Shown here: piece after piece, positions 44,459-54,837 of the stretch
How positions within the stretch are numbered: position 1 is the first letter of the stretch
Layout: each line of letters begins with the position of its first letter
NCBI GenBank assembly: GCA_951799425.1
Contig: OX637398.1
Location: forward strand, 20,966,270-21,030,269
Reading direction: 5' to 3'
DNA: 64,000 nt
Source of the DNA: Ilex aquifolium
Lineage: Eukaryota; Streptophyta; Magnoliopsida; Aquifoliales; Aquifoliaceae
Made by a program: the position numbers and the translations under genes
Notes under the pieces: model-generated
Databases searched by the model: none
Told to the model about the DNA's origin: nothing
What the model saw: only the letters and a program-made list of their open reading frames with translations

Positions 44459-46853
44459 TGTAACGCCCCAAAAATCGGGGGTCCTTAATTTAACAAAATT
44501 CGGGCAGAGTCTCCTTTGTACGGGGAGGTCTACCCAAAACACAACCTATGCAATTATACTACATTAACCACATCGGGTCCATTTATAAGGGAACATTAAA
44601 ACAGTCCATATGAGTTTGATTTGTAATACCCCAAAATCACCCTTGGACGACATTACTATCTAAAACCATTCACATCATGAGAGCACTAAATAAATCCATC
44701 AAATAATAAAATTTCATTCACCATATGTAATATCCACAATATCATCCCAAAAGAATAGGCCAAGCTATGACCATTACATTCCAAAAGAATTACATTTCAA
44801 CTTAGCAGCGGAATAAACAAAATACTAGACTATACATGATCGTAAATAAATTTCCTAGTCTAGCACAAAAACAAACTATAGCTCTAGACGTCCACCTCGG
44901 GATCTAGGTTTCCCTCTGGTGGAGCCTCCCAATTTTCCGGCTCGTCAACTCGGAGATCTTCCTCTAGCAGGAAGTCTGAAAAAAAACATTATTGGTAGGA
45001 GGTGAGCACTAAACTCTGTAGGAAAATCCTCCCAAACTCTAACAAGGTTTGGAAAACGTAGAAAATGGTCGGTCTCATTTCACAAATAACATACGTAAAT
45101 TTTGAAAGAAAACATGATATTTTTAAAAGATCTCAAGTTTAGACATTAACAATAATTAAGTACAAGAGTAAAGTCAATCCCACCATAAATAACCATTCCA
45201 AAGAGTAATCATTCCCACAAAAATTTCCAAGATAATCATATCCAAAAGATAACGCAATAAACAATAACCACAATGTATCTCAAGTTTGATGTAAGATAAT
45301 CGCATGAATAAACACATAGAGAATATCCTGGCCCACACACACACAAATCCTCGCAAGGATATCAAACTTCGGGAAGGGCGCCTACCGATGCATTGTCCCA
45401 TACCAATGCACCGGCAATAACGAATCCGACCCAGGCATAGTATACTAATCATCTGACACGGCACCCGTGAGCTAATAGTGGTTTGGTCCTCGCAAGGCAC
45501 CAACCCCACTACGAGTGGTAGGAAAAGTTCAAACCCGCACGGAGTAAGAACCACACACATCTACCCACTCTACGATACCCGGTCAATGGCCACCCATGGT
45601 CATCCAAACACCTCCACGAGATACAATCACCAACAATTTCTCAACAAAAGTTCATAAATTCCCAAAATCCCCAAAATTTATCGTATGTTATCCAATTGCC
45701 CCATGTAAGAAAAATAGACAAGAGATCAACATCAATAACATTTTATTGTTTAATGGAAAGCCTAAAGTTTGGAAATCAAGAACAAAGGAAATATGGAGAG
45801 AAAAATCCATTTTTCTTAAAATCTAAGGTTTGAAGATGAAAAAGAGAGCTTTAATGGTTACCCAACCATCACATTGTTTAAAACATGACATTTATTGCAA
45901 GAATAGCAAGAATTAAAGATTTTATAACATACATATTGAATTTAGAGTCAAAAGAGTACATATATACATAAGCCCTAGCCTCAATGTAGGAGAATGAGAA
46001 GAAATCCCTACCCTGAATCCAAGTTTCAAACCAAAACCCAAGCTCTAGAGACCTCTTTTCTCCCTTTCCTCTATCTTCTCCTAGGGTGCTAAGAGGTTTG
46101 GGGTGAGAGTGGAGTGAAAAGAATGGGAGTAAAGAGGCTGAAATCTGTGTTTTAAACACAGCAGTCCCGTTTTTTACTGTTTATGGCTGATTTGGATTTT
46201 CTCCAAAATTACGGTTTTGCCACTACACATTCCAAATTTGATCCATATGACTATTCTAAGGTTTTTCGACGTTCCGGATTCATTTTTAATGTTATTTTAA
46301 CCTAAAAACATTTATTTTTATGATTTATCTCAAACTAAAATAAATTTACACTCGAAATACTAAAATTACTATTTTATTCTTACGGTTTCAATATATTGAT
46401 GAGAATGCAAAATGTCATATTTTTCTATTTTAATATTTAGCCTTTTATACTTATTTGAAGACTAAATGTACTCATTATTCTTATATTTTGATTTAGGATG
46501 CAAATGGAGACGTTAAATGCAAAACGGAACTAATTGGACTGTTTCGACATCGTTTCGTTATTTGGGCATAACTCTCTCATCCGAGCTCCGATTGAGATGA
46601 TTTAAGATGCTATGGAACGCTAAGAAAGAGTTATACAACTTCCATGTTTTGAGTTTTGAGAGATATTGACTGAATCAAGATCGAAATTGGGCTTGAAGTT
46701 GCAGCTAGTACACTGTTCACGTGCACTGTTTATATTCTAAAATCTGGTGCACGAAAATTCCAGTGGACTTTATTTTATTTTTACGTCATTACATATATAA
46801 GAATCACTAAACAAGTACATTACTATATTAATATAAATATGTGGGGGTTTACA
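44459..46853 (-). mobile_element. Solo LTR, 2.4 kb, Tekay-like, inside the Tat antisense region
   Basis: Ends TGTAACGCCCC and GGGGGTTTACA (plus strand), flanked by AAGCT on both sides (44,454-44,458 and 46,854-46,858), a perfect 5-bp target duplication. The end block GACTCTGCCCGAATTTT with GGACCCCCGATTTT is shared with Tekay LTRs (61,146 and 61,259), so it belongs to that group and lies on the minus strand. No internal region is present. No gene is seen inside. Confidence 0.9.
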
Positions 46854-48659
46854 AAGCTCAACAATCCTCCCCTGAGTAGCAAGAACCCCCTTTTTCACAG
46901 CTTCATGACTATGCCTCAGTTGGCTATAATAAAAGTTCCTTGAAAATAAACACACAGATGCAATTGATACCTGAAAAAGGCAAAAGGCAAAAGAATGTCA
47001 AACGTGTAAGGATGTACTGGAGAAATGGAGACAGCAGACCTTACCTGAGCCAGACCTTCCAGAACAGTGTTGATGATTCCGTCGGTGCCCAGAGCACTAA
47101 TCTCATTAACATCGGTCGGAAACACAAACCTCCCAAGTTGATCCCTGATGAATCGCACGTTACCCAACATGGAGCCAATCTGAGTAGGTGCCCTTGTAGA
47201 AGTTCCACATGAGTCGATGAATTGGGGGGGGGGGGCAGGAGGTGTGCTCGATAGGGGAGTCTCTAGAGTAGCAGTCACATCTGAAGGAGTTGTCGACTGA
47301 GGAGGCACTACTGGAGGGGTCACTTGAGAGGAGCTCGCCAAAGCATTGCTCATCCTCGCCACCTTAGGAGGAGGAGTGCTTCTACTAGAATAATGGGACT
47401 CAACCACCGTTCTATCTACTACAAAAGAGATGAAGTGTTATCTAGATGAAAAACCAAGTAAAGGAGGAAAGTACAACAGAATCAACGTACCCTTTCTCTT
47501 CAACGAAGAGCCGTCGAATCTCGGAGAGGGTGCGCCAGCCCTAGCACCTACTGTAGGAGAATTGGCTCCACCATCTTTGAGCATGAGAGCCCTAAAGTCC
47601 TTTACAGGATGAGCCCTCATAGCTTGCAACTTCCACTATTGGTCCTTCGAGAGCACAAGAGAACTTACAAGGAGTGCGATGAGTACACAGTTAAAAAAAA
47701 AAAAGGGCAAAGGAGAGAGAGTAAGTGTAGGGCATATCAACTTTCTTAGGAGTACCCCATCCTGTTGGTACCAAAGTCCAGTCAGCCTATGAAGCCCACT
47801 CTCCACCAAAGAACATGAAGCGAGACTTCCAACTATGATAGTTAGAGCGCAATCCGATAATCAACTTACCTCCTCTTGTAGTAAAATAGTACCAGCCCCG
47901 ATTAGGAGCAGGAGTTTCACTCAAAATATAAGCTGCATACAACTCGTCAGGAGAGGCATCCTCATGATGCACCTTCCTCAATGCCAAAAAACCCAGCAAA
48001 ACTCTCCAACCATTGGGCGCCAACCTCCCTGGTGTCAGTGAAAAGTAATGCAGAATACGACAAATAGAAGAAAACATTGGGAACCTGAGCCCAGCCTCAA
48101 GCATCTCCTCATAGATAGCAATGTCTCTAGAGGAGTCATCACAAACAGGCTCACCTATCTCAGCTCGATAGCACAATACCATTGGAAGAATGTTATAAGT
48201 AGAGACAATCCGCAGAATATCAGCATTAGTATTGATCGTACCAGAGATGGTACTTACTTTGGATCCATCATCGTCAAGAGCTCCCTTCCCTCAGTGCTTT
48301 CTGTTGCAAGGGTGTGAAGAAATGCCGAGCCACTACCAGGGAGGCCTTGAGGAGTATGACTTTGAGAAGTTCCACCTAAAAGAGCTAGATCATTTGCCAC
48401 ATTACCAGAATTGTCACCACCAAAAGTGCCCGTCGCCAGCCGTGTCTTGCCCGCCGCTAGCAGCTCCTCACCGATCACCTGGGTCTCCCCGACCACAGCG
48501 CCAAGTGCCTGGGCCACCCTGGCCTCGGTGCCCAGTGCCCAGCGCCTGGGCCAATCTGGCTTCGATGCCCAGCGCCTAGGACGCTTGGCCAGTAGCGCCC
48601 AGCGCGCCAGCAGCGCCCAACTTTGACACCTCCTTCGCAAAACCCCTTACACGAACAGC

Positions 48660-48880
48660 GGACAGCTCCTTGGCGCGAACAAATGGCTCGCCCAGCTGGT
48701 CTTGCTCCCTCGCCTCGCCTGTACGGGAGCCCAGCCCCTTGGCGCGAACAGCTGGCTCGCCCAGTTGGTCTTCCTCCCTCGTCTCGCCTGCATGGGCGCC
48801 CAGCCCCTTGGCGCGAACAGCTGGCTCGCTTAGCTGGTCCTTCTCTCTCAAGTCACCTACACCAGCAGAAAAAGGCGCCC
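48660..48880 (-). repeat. 69-bp tandem repeat in the Tat antisense ORF
   Basis: About three units; the word GGCGCGAAC recurs at 48,672, 48,741 and 48,810, exactly 69 bases apart. On the minus strand each unit is 23 codons with the core DQLGEPAVRAKGLG, so the repeat keeps frame. Confidence 0.9.
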
Positions 48881-49186
48881 AAGGCCTCGCCTCATTCCTC
48901 TCGGCAGTGGGCTACTCTCGGATAGTGGGCGCCCATGGCGCCTCCACTCTGGCGCCAAGGGCCTCTCTCAAACCACGCGCCTCCCTCTTCTCTCCTGGGA
49001 CAACTCCGATCTCTTCAAGTTGCTCACCAAGATTTGCAAACCGCTGCACATCTTCTCCTTCAATTGACATTGTTCTAAGTGCTTGACTCAAGAATCTCAC
49101 CTCTTTGTTCTTGAAGGATTTCAAGAAGAGCTCTTATTCTCTCTTTCAAATTTGTATGAAATGGGCGGAATGAAGAAGGAACTCTT

Positions 49187-49205
49187 TATTTATAGCCTAG
49201 GGTTT
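49187..49205 (-). promoter_or_regulatory. TATA box and telo-box upstream of the Tat antisense ORF
   Basis: The minus strand reads AAACCCTAGGCTATAAATA: a telo-box and 3 bases later a consensus TATA box, 60-120 bases ahead of the two candidate Met codons (49,124 and 49,070). This fits a separate promoter for the antisense ORF. Confidence 0.6.
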
Positions 49206-49420
49206 TTAAATCCTATTAAGGAATGAAAAAAAGAGGAAAAGTCCCTATTTGAAACGAAGGGTTCTTGTAGAATCCAAATAAAAATGGGAAAGGTTTCAAG
49301 ATGTTCTGTAGAGGTGAGATATATCATGAAGGGAAAAGTCATCAGTCAAAAGGGGTCTCCGCCAGAATTCAAGGTTCACCCCTCTTCTCCAAGTTTCATT
49401 GGACATAGGGTATTGGGGGG

Positions 49421-49435
49421 GAAAATGATGGGTCA
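49421..49435 (+). other. Polypurine tract of the Tat element
   Basis: TATTGGGGGGGAAAA-like purine run ending directly at the 3' LTR start. Confidence 0.75.
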
Positions 49436-50038
49436 GGCCCAAGGGCCCAACCCACGATGGTGAGCCCAGTTTAAATTAAGAGCCCAACTTAAAGAGATCC
49501 AATAAGTCCAGCCCAAAGGGGTCCACGCCCGGTCAAGCTCATCAGGGTTCGAGGCGCTACATCACCAATGAGTCAACAGGGTCATCCAAGAGCCTCATCC
49601 ATGCCGTCTTGGAATAAGTCAACCACCACGTCATCCTTTGACCGAATCTTATGGGGAGCACCGTAACTGCCTTATCCGTTGAGAAAATGGTGCCAGCTCC
49701 ACCAAACTAGCCTTTTAGTTACTGAAAGCCCGCCTCAATCTGTTAAAGAGGCGACTATAAATTGTAAGCCCCGCCAACACTTGGGGGACATCACATTCAA
49801 CTGAGCACATCTGCTATCACTCTCCTCTCTATATCATTGCTTGTATCTCCCTGCTCTCTCTATACTCCTTGAAATAATAAAATACCAGGCGACCCTAGCC
49901 CTTCAAAGTGGACGTAGGTCACATTGACCGAACCACTATAAATCCTTATCTCGTTTAGCTTATTATTTCTCTCCACTTTATTACTGCATTTATTACTGAT
50001 TATTTGAAAGGTGGTGTGCAAACCCAATTTGTGCATCA
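49436..50038 (+). repeat. Tat element 3' LTR
   Basis: TGATGGGTCAGGCCCAAGGG to TTTGTGCATCA, 603 bases, pairing with 37,507-38,107. CTATAAATTGTAAG is kept at 49,755. Confidence 0.9.
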
Positions 50039-50040
50039 TA

Positions 50041-50560
50041 ATATATGGAGCAAACATTTAGTGATTCGACAAAAAAACATGTAAAAGTAAAAACAAGAGG
50101 CAGTAAGCTAGCAAACAACTACAATTTTTTAACTTGAAGATATATATATTTCAAACTTAAAATAAAAACAATCCATCAAAAGTCTAGCTACCACAACCTA
50201 AAAGGCACTTTGTTTTAGAACAACTTAGCGTGTCAACGCTTAACAGTAACACTACCTAACACACAAGTAACTGAGCAATTGATGTAAACACATGCACATA
50301 GAGAAAGCATACTCAAATTCACATAGACAATCCCATTATCACATATATACATGCATGTTTTGAACAAACTACCTTTCCCAGTCCCCACATTAAGCCATAC
50401 AATCATTTTTCTCACCAAAGGTCCCTACATAATCTTGTGACATATTATTGAACTACATTGTCCTACAGAGCAGCATAGCAGCCATTGAAGAATCCTCTGC
50501 ATCAACCATACTGAGGCTTCTCTGCATTTGAGCTGAACATACACAAGCGACACTGGATCA
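50041..50560 (-). pseudogene. Decayed second copy of the small gene's 3' end and 3' UTR
   Basis: Matches 31,990-32,336 in order. Next to CACATTAAGCCAT the minus strand reads ATGGCTTAATG, the same Met-Ala-stop end (stop at 50,392-50,390) as the 79-aa gene. Further upstream only a short block resembles the gene (ACATACACAAGCGA at 50,540 against ACATACACATGAGCGA at 32,521). The reading frame between is not kept, so this is a pseudogene of an old duplication. The right part is cut by Copia C at 50,626. Confidence 0.6.
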
Positions 50561-50625
50561 ACTGAAGTGCTGAGCTGCAATTAGTTACTCAAGTTAGTAA
50601 AGAATGATGCTCATAGATTCAAAGT

Positions 50626-50829
50626 TGTTATGACTAATTGAGTTTAGCTAGATCTAGTATTTATTAGCTAGATTCAATTCAGTTAGTTAGTTAGGAATGA
50701 GTGTAGGTTAACTGTTAGTTAGAGTGTAGGATAAATGTATAAATACTAATTCTCTGTAATTATTTAGAGGTGTGAAATGAATTTCATTTCTTCTATTTCA
50801 TTCTCTCTACGTCTCTCACATTCTTAACA
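50626..50829 (+). repeat. Copia C 5' LTR
   Basis: TGTTATGACTAATTG to CACATTCTTAACA, 204 bases. ATAAATACTAATTC (50,740) is a possible TATA box. Confidence 0.8.
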
Positions 50830-50841
50830 TGGTATCAGAGC
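50830..50841 (+). other. Primer binding site of Copia C (iMet)
   Basis: TGGTATCAGAGC immediately after the LTR, the standard complement of the initiator-Met tRNA 3' end. Confidence 0.92.
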
Positions 50842-50876
50842 TTTTCTGAATCTTCTGCAACTACAGTCTGCATCCA

Positions 50877-52885
50877 TGGCTTCCATACACAACCAAACTT
50901 CATCTTTCTCTACTTCCACAACTGCAATTGAGAATTCTTCTCATACATTCTATCTCCATCATGGAGATAGTCCTGGAGCTATGTTACTTTTTCAAGTACT
51001 AATAGGAGAAAACTATGATTCATGAAGCTGTTCGATGTTCATGGCACTAAGTGCCAAGAACAAGATAGGTTTCGTTGATGGAACGATTCCTAAACCTACA
51101 GATCCATCTGATCCTCTTCTCAGATCATGGATTCGATATAAAAATATGGTTATATCTTGGATCTTGAATGCTCTTACGAAGGAAATTGCTAGAAGTGTCT
51201 TGTATGTTAATTCAACACAGAAATTTGGGAGGAACTAAAAGAAAGATTCTCACAAATTAATGGTTCACAGATCTTTCAACTTCAGAAATCCATTTCGCCT
51301 TTAACATATGATAGCCTTTTTTTGAGTAACTACACTCAATTGAAAGGATTTCAAGATAAATTGATGAATTATAAGCCTTTTCATACTTCTTGTTGTGGTG
51401 CAATGAAGACTTTTATTGATTATCAACACAAAACTACATCATCCAATTTTTAATGGGACTGAATGACTCTTTTTCTTACATACGATGTCAGATTTTGCTT
51501 TAAGATCCTCTGCCTTCGATCAAATGAGTATTTGCTTTAATACTCCAAGAGGAAAGACAACGTGAGATTATGTCTACTGTCTCTGTTTCTTCTCAAAGTG
51601 TTGATTCCATTGCAGTTTTGAGCGGAACAAATCCTTCAACATATCAACATAATAGTAAAGGCTCAAACAAGCCTAGACCAACCTGTTCTCACTGTGGGAT
51701 TCTAAGTTATACAGTTGAAAAATGTTATAAATTGCATGGTTATCCACTTGGATATCGATCTGCAAAGGGCAGGAATGTTATCAACTCTAGTTCTCAAGTT
51801 ATTGGACAAGTGAGTAGTGATAGATCTGTTCCTAATAATAAATCTACTACCACTCCACAACTACCAATAACTCAAGAACAAGTCTAGTAGTTATTGATTT
51901 TTTTGAAATCTCAATCTGAAACAAAGGAACAACCTGCTGTTAATCAAATAAGTAGCTTAGAAAATGATACATTTTTGAGTTTGTCAGTTAACAATTCATC
52001 ATTTTCACCTCATCCAATCCTTTCTTCATCTTGTTCATCTCAGTTTGCTGATACTAAAAATGAGATTTTTTGGATCATTGATACTGGGGCAACTGATCAT
52101 ATAGTCTGTTCAACTGATTACTTAGTCTCTATAGATTCTACCCCATAAATCAGTCAAATTTCCAACTGGAAATGTAGTATCAATAAGTCATATTGGTACT
52201 ACAAAACTATATAGTTTTATTCTTTTAACTAATGTTCTATGTGTTCCTTCTTTTAATTTCAATCTTATTTCTACCAGTAAACTAACTCATCAAATTCCTA
52301 GTTGCTTCTTGTTTCTTTTTGGTTCTATTTCATACAGGACCTGTTAGCATGGAGGAAGATTGGGATGGGTAAACAAAGGAATGGTTGTACTATTTTCTGC
52401 AAAGACCAGTTGGTTCAACCTGTTCAAATGTCTCTATTATACATACTAAAGTCTCTCCAAATTTGTGGCATTTTAAACTTGGCCATTTATCTTCTCATAG
52501 ATTGAGTTTGATTCATAAAAATGTACTTGATATCACAGTCACTAGTGAAAATCATTGTAATATCTATCACTATGCTAAACAAAATAGACTTTTTTTTCCT
52601 ATTAGCAATACAGTTTCAATGGTTCCTTTTGAACTAATACATTGTGACATTTGGGGTCCTTTATCTACTCCTTCTCTTAATGGTTCCTAGTATTTCTTAA
52701 CTATTGTGGATGATTTCTCCAAATACATATGGGTTTACTTGATGAAATCCAAGTCTGCTACTCAATCTTTATTCATTTCATTTTTCAATCTTGTAAAAAA
52801 TCAATTTCATACAAAAATACAACACATTAGGACAGATAATGGTCCAGAATTTTCCATAGATTCCTATTTTACAAGGAATGAACTA
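50877..52885 (+). pseudogene. Copia C gag, protease and integrase remnants
   Basis: Gag shows RSWIRYKNMVISWILNALT and the CCHC knuckle near 51,690. The protease reads WIIDTGATDHIV (52,072). The pre-integrase finger is LWHFKLGHLSSHRL (52,460) and the integrase core opens PFELIHCDIWGPLSTP, then IVDDFSKYIWVYLMKSKS and HIRTDNGPEF. Sequence similarity to integrase fades at about 52,885. Fossil. Confidence 0.82.
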
Positions 52886-52889
52886 CTTT

Positions 52890-54330
52890 GTTGGACCATC
52901 AATGGCCAAAGAAATTGTTTGGCAGAAGATCAGAAGGCAAGAGTACCAAGAACAACAATCTCAAAAAAGAAAAAAGTAGATTTGAGGTTATCACAAAATT
53001 AGGATCCAAAATAGTAAATCCCCCTGAGGTCCATGATGAGAAATGGCACCAGGTTCAGCAACCAAAGTTTCCATCTAGGGCATGCTACCAAGTAATCAAT
53101 CGGACCCAAAGAGGAGAGAACAGAGGAAGTTTGTCACCTGAATGAGCAGACAAAATCCTACTCCCTTGGAGGCTGAATCAAGCCCCAATCCATCGATGGG
53201 AAATAAAAACCCTACTTGGACAAGGGAACAACATAAAGAAATCAAAGAGGTCCAGACTAAGCAAGGCATTTTGGACCAAAAAATTGTTGAGTTCAAACAG
53301 ATGCTGGATTTTTCTGAAGGAGACATAGAAAAGGTGCCTGCAGATTCATTAGCAAAAGGAGAAGAGAAAATGGAAGAAGACAAGGGCATGCTCTAATATG
53401 AGGAGTTGATGGACTTTGAAGATATAGTCCTTTTTCAAAGATGATATTGGTTCTGCTTGAATCATTCATGGCTAAGCCAAGACAACCAAGTCAGTTGTCA
53501 CACATAGGAGTTGACACACTATGTAACATGATATTGGTTCTGCTTGAATCATTCATGGCTAAGCCAAGACAACCAAGTCAGTTGGTAGGAGATGTGGAAG
53601 ATAACACTAATTCTGTACAAGTGTTTGTAGAGATTGAGAAGTAATTTAGACCTGATGGAAGGTCTGTAAGTATAGAACAAGGATATTAGGGGACAAACAA
53701 AGTGGTATTACACCCTCTTAGGAAGGAATTATTCAAGCATCTGAGACCACTATATATTCAAGCCCACATCGATGGTCAACCAGTTAACAAAATTCTGGTT
53801 GACAATGTGGCAATAGTGAACATTCTGCCTTTAATGATGCTGAGAGTCCTGAACAAAGCGGAGAAGGACTTGCTTCACACTGATATTATAGTAAGCAACT
53901 TTGCAGGAGGATCGTCTTTTATAAAAGGTATCTTACCTGTACAATTTTAAGCGGGTAATGGGGACACCACATCAACATTCTTTATGGTGGATTCCTCATC
54001 AAAATTTAATGCTCTTATTGGAAGAGATTGAATACATGCAAATGGATGTGTGCCATCATCCTTGCATCAAGCTCTGTTCTTCTTATCAAAAAGTGATAAT
54101 GAAGGAAGAAAAGGAATGGAGGTGCATTGAGCAGATGCTAATCCTTTCTATGCAGATGCATTCAATGTAGAGACCCATTTCTATCACAGGGATCTGACTT
54201 CCATGGGTCAATGTAATGGAACAAGGTTGTTAGATAAGGGACTTGATGAGATCCTGCACGAGATCTTCCATAACCTGGCTAGGTTTGAGTTCCTTCCACC
54301 TAAATCAGAAGAAGGGGATTCTGTAGAAGA
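52890..54330 (+). pseudogene. Gypsy gag tail and protease
   Basis: EKWHQVQQPKFPSR with INRTQRGENRG matches the Lys/Arg/Gln-rich gag tail of Tat/Ogre elements. The protease opens LYIQAHIDGQPVNKILVDN, then IVNILPLMMLRVL and IIVSNFAGGSSF, and continues with the FNALIGRDW-like block near 54,005 and MQMDVCHHP/IHANG-type DNA. Fossil. Confidence 0.65.
53441..53585 (+). repeat. Perfect 57-bp direct repeat
   Basis: ATGATATTGGTTCTGCTTGA through AACCAAGTCAGTTG occurs at 53,441 and again at 53,528, 87 bases apart, apparently without a difference. 87 is a multiple of three, so each copy reads MILVLLESFMAKPRQPSQL. Confidence 0.9.
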
Positions 54331-54837
54331 ATGCCAATAGGACCTGTGAAAGGTCTCAAAGTGGCAACTGACTACCAGAAAAAGCTAATGAGACTTGTGA
54401 AAGGTTTTGGAATGGTGGAAGAATGCCAATAATGACAAGAGAGGAGTACCTAGGGTGCAAAGGTAAAGAAGATGAAGACATTTGGTGGTTGCCTTTATTG
54501 ATGGATTGGGAGGAGTATGAAGGACAAGAAGAATGGGTGCAAAAAGGAATAGACAGATAAGTTTGGATATCTGTGGTGCATCAGAAGATTTGTTTAGAAG
54601 ATTGATAGAGCATCCAAGAGTGGAAGCCGTAATTTATTAGGAGGCAAGCCATGCAACTCATGGGTTGATCTCAAGTGTGATCATTCTATGTCATAAGGTT
54701 GATTTTTAGTGTATCTCTTTTTAGACATGGAAGTGGATGTAGATTTCCTGAGTGTGTTTGTCACTATTCAATGGCTCTAAAATGACTTTGGTTATATAAT
54801 AAAAATTCAGTTCAAGAACCATGGAAGTGATTTCCTT

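Larger units (their letters stand above)
43930..49124 (-). pseudogene. Antisense ORF region of the Tat element
   Basis: Coding on the opposite strand to gag-pol, as known for several Tat elements. From the right: a start region near 49,124-49,070 (MSIEGEDVQRFANLGEQLEE), a 69-bp tandem repeat segment, an Ala-rich stretch, and a central block (GLRFPMFSSICRILHYFSLT, GRLAPNGWRVLLGFLALR, GWYYFTTRGGKLI; 47,790-48,110) of the putative-plant-transposon-protein type found in such antisense ORFs. After that come a Lys/Arg patch (SSLKRKG), a long Ala/Glu/Arg coiled coil (EAELLATHERAAEILATLEK) and an acidic tail (DDSDGGSDDSDAEGEEEEDD). A solo LTR (44,459-46,853) sits inside. The role in the element is unknown. 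Fossil, broken. Confidence 0.75.
37507..50038 (+). mobile_element. Tat-lineage Ty3/Gypsy element with antisense ORF region, both LTRs
   Basis: About 12.5 kb. Parts in order: 5' LTR, primer site, gag, protease, RT, RNase H, a second (archaeal-type) RNase H, integrase, a 5.5-kb region coding on the opposite strand, purine tract, 3' LTR. A second RNase H before integrase and an antisense ORF before the 3' LTR are hallmarks of the Tat lineage. LTRs differ at about 7 percent of the first 180 bases by eye. No matching 5-bp target duplication was seen (AATCT versus TAATA). A 2.4-kb solo LTR (44,459-46,853) lies in the antisense region. Broken at many points. Confidence 0.9.
50626..52885 (+). mobile_element. 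Copia C: RE1-like Copia, left part only
   Basis: A 204-bp LTR (50,626-50,829), a perfect iMet primer site, then gag, zinc knuckle, protease and part of integrase. RT, RNase H and the right LTR are not in the window; Gypsy-type sequence follows at about 52,886. The family call rests on the short LTR, the Gag opening (HGDSPGAMLLFQVLIGENYD) and the knuckle CSHCG...CYKLHGYPLGY. Broken. Confidence 0.85.

Noticed and set aside
48660-48880. Regularly spaced repeats that might suggest a CRISPR array
   Set aside because: Units are contiguous 69-bp tandem repeats with no unique spacers, in a plant retroelement.
48411-49086. Pro/Ser/Ala-rich plus-strand frames in the Tat element
   Set aside because: Shadows of the minus-strand antisense ORF and its 69-bp repeats; composition is explained by the opposite frame.
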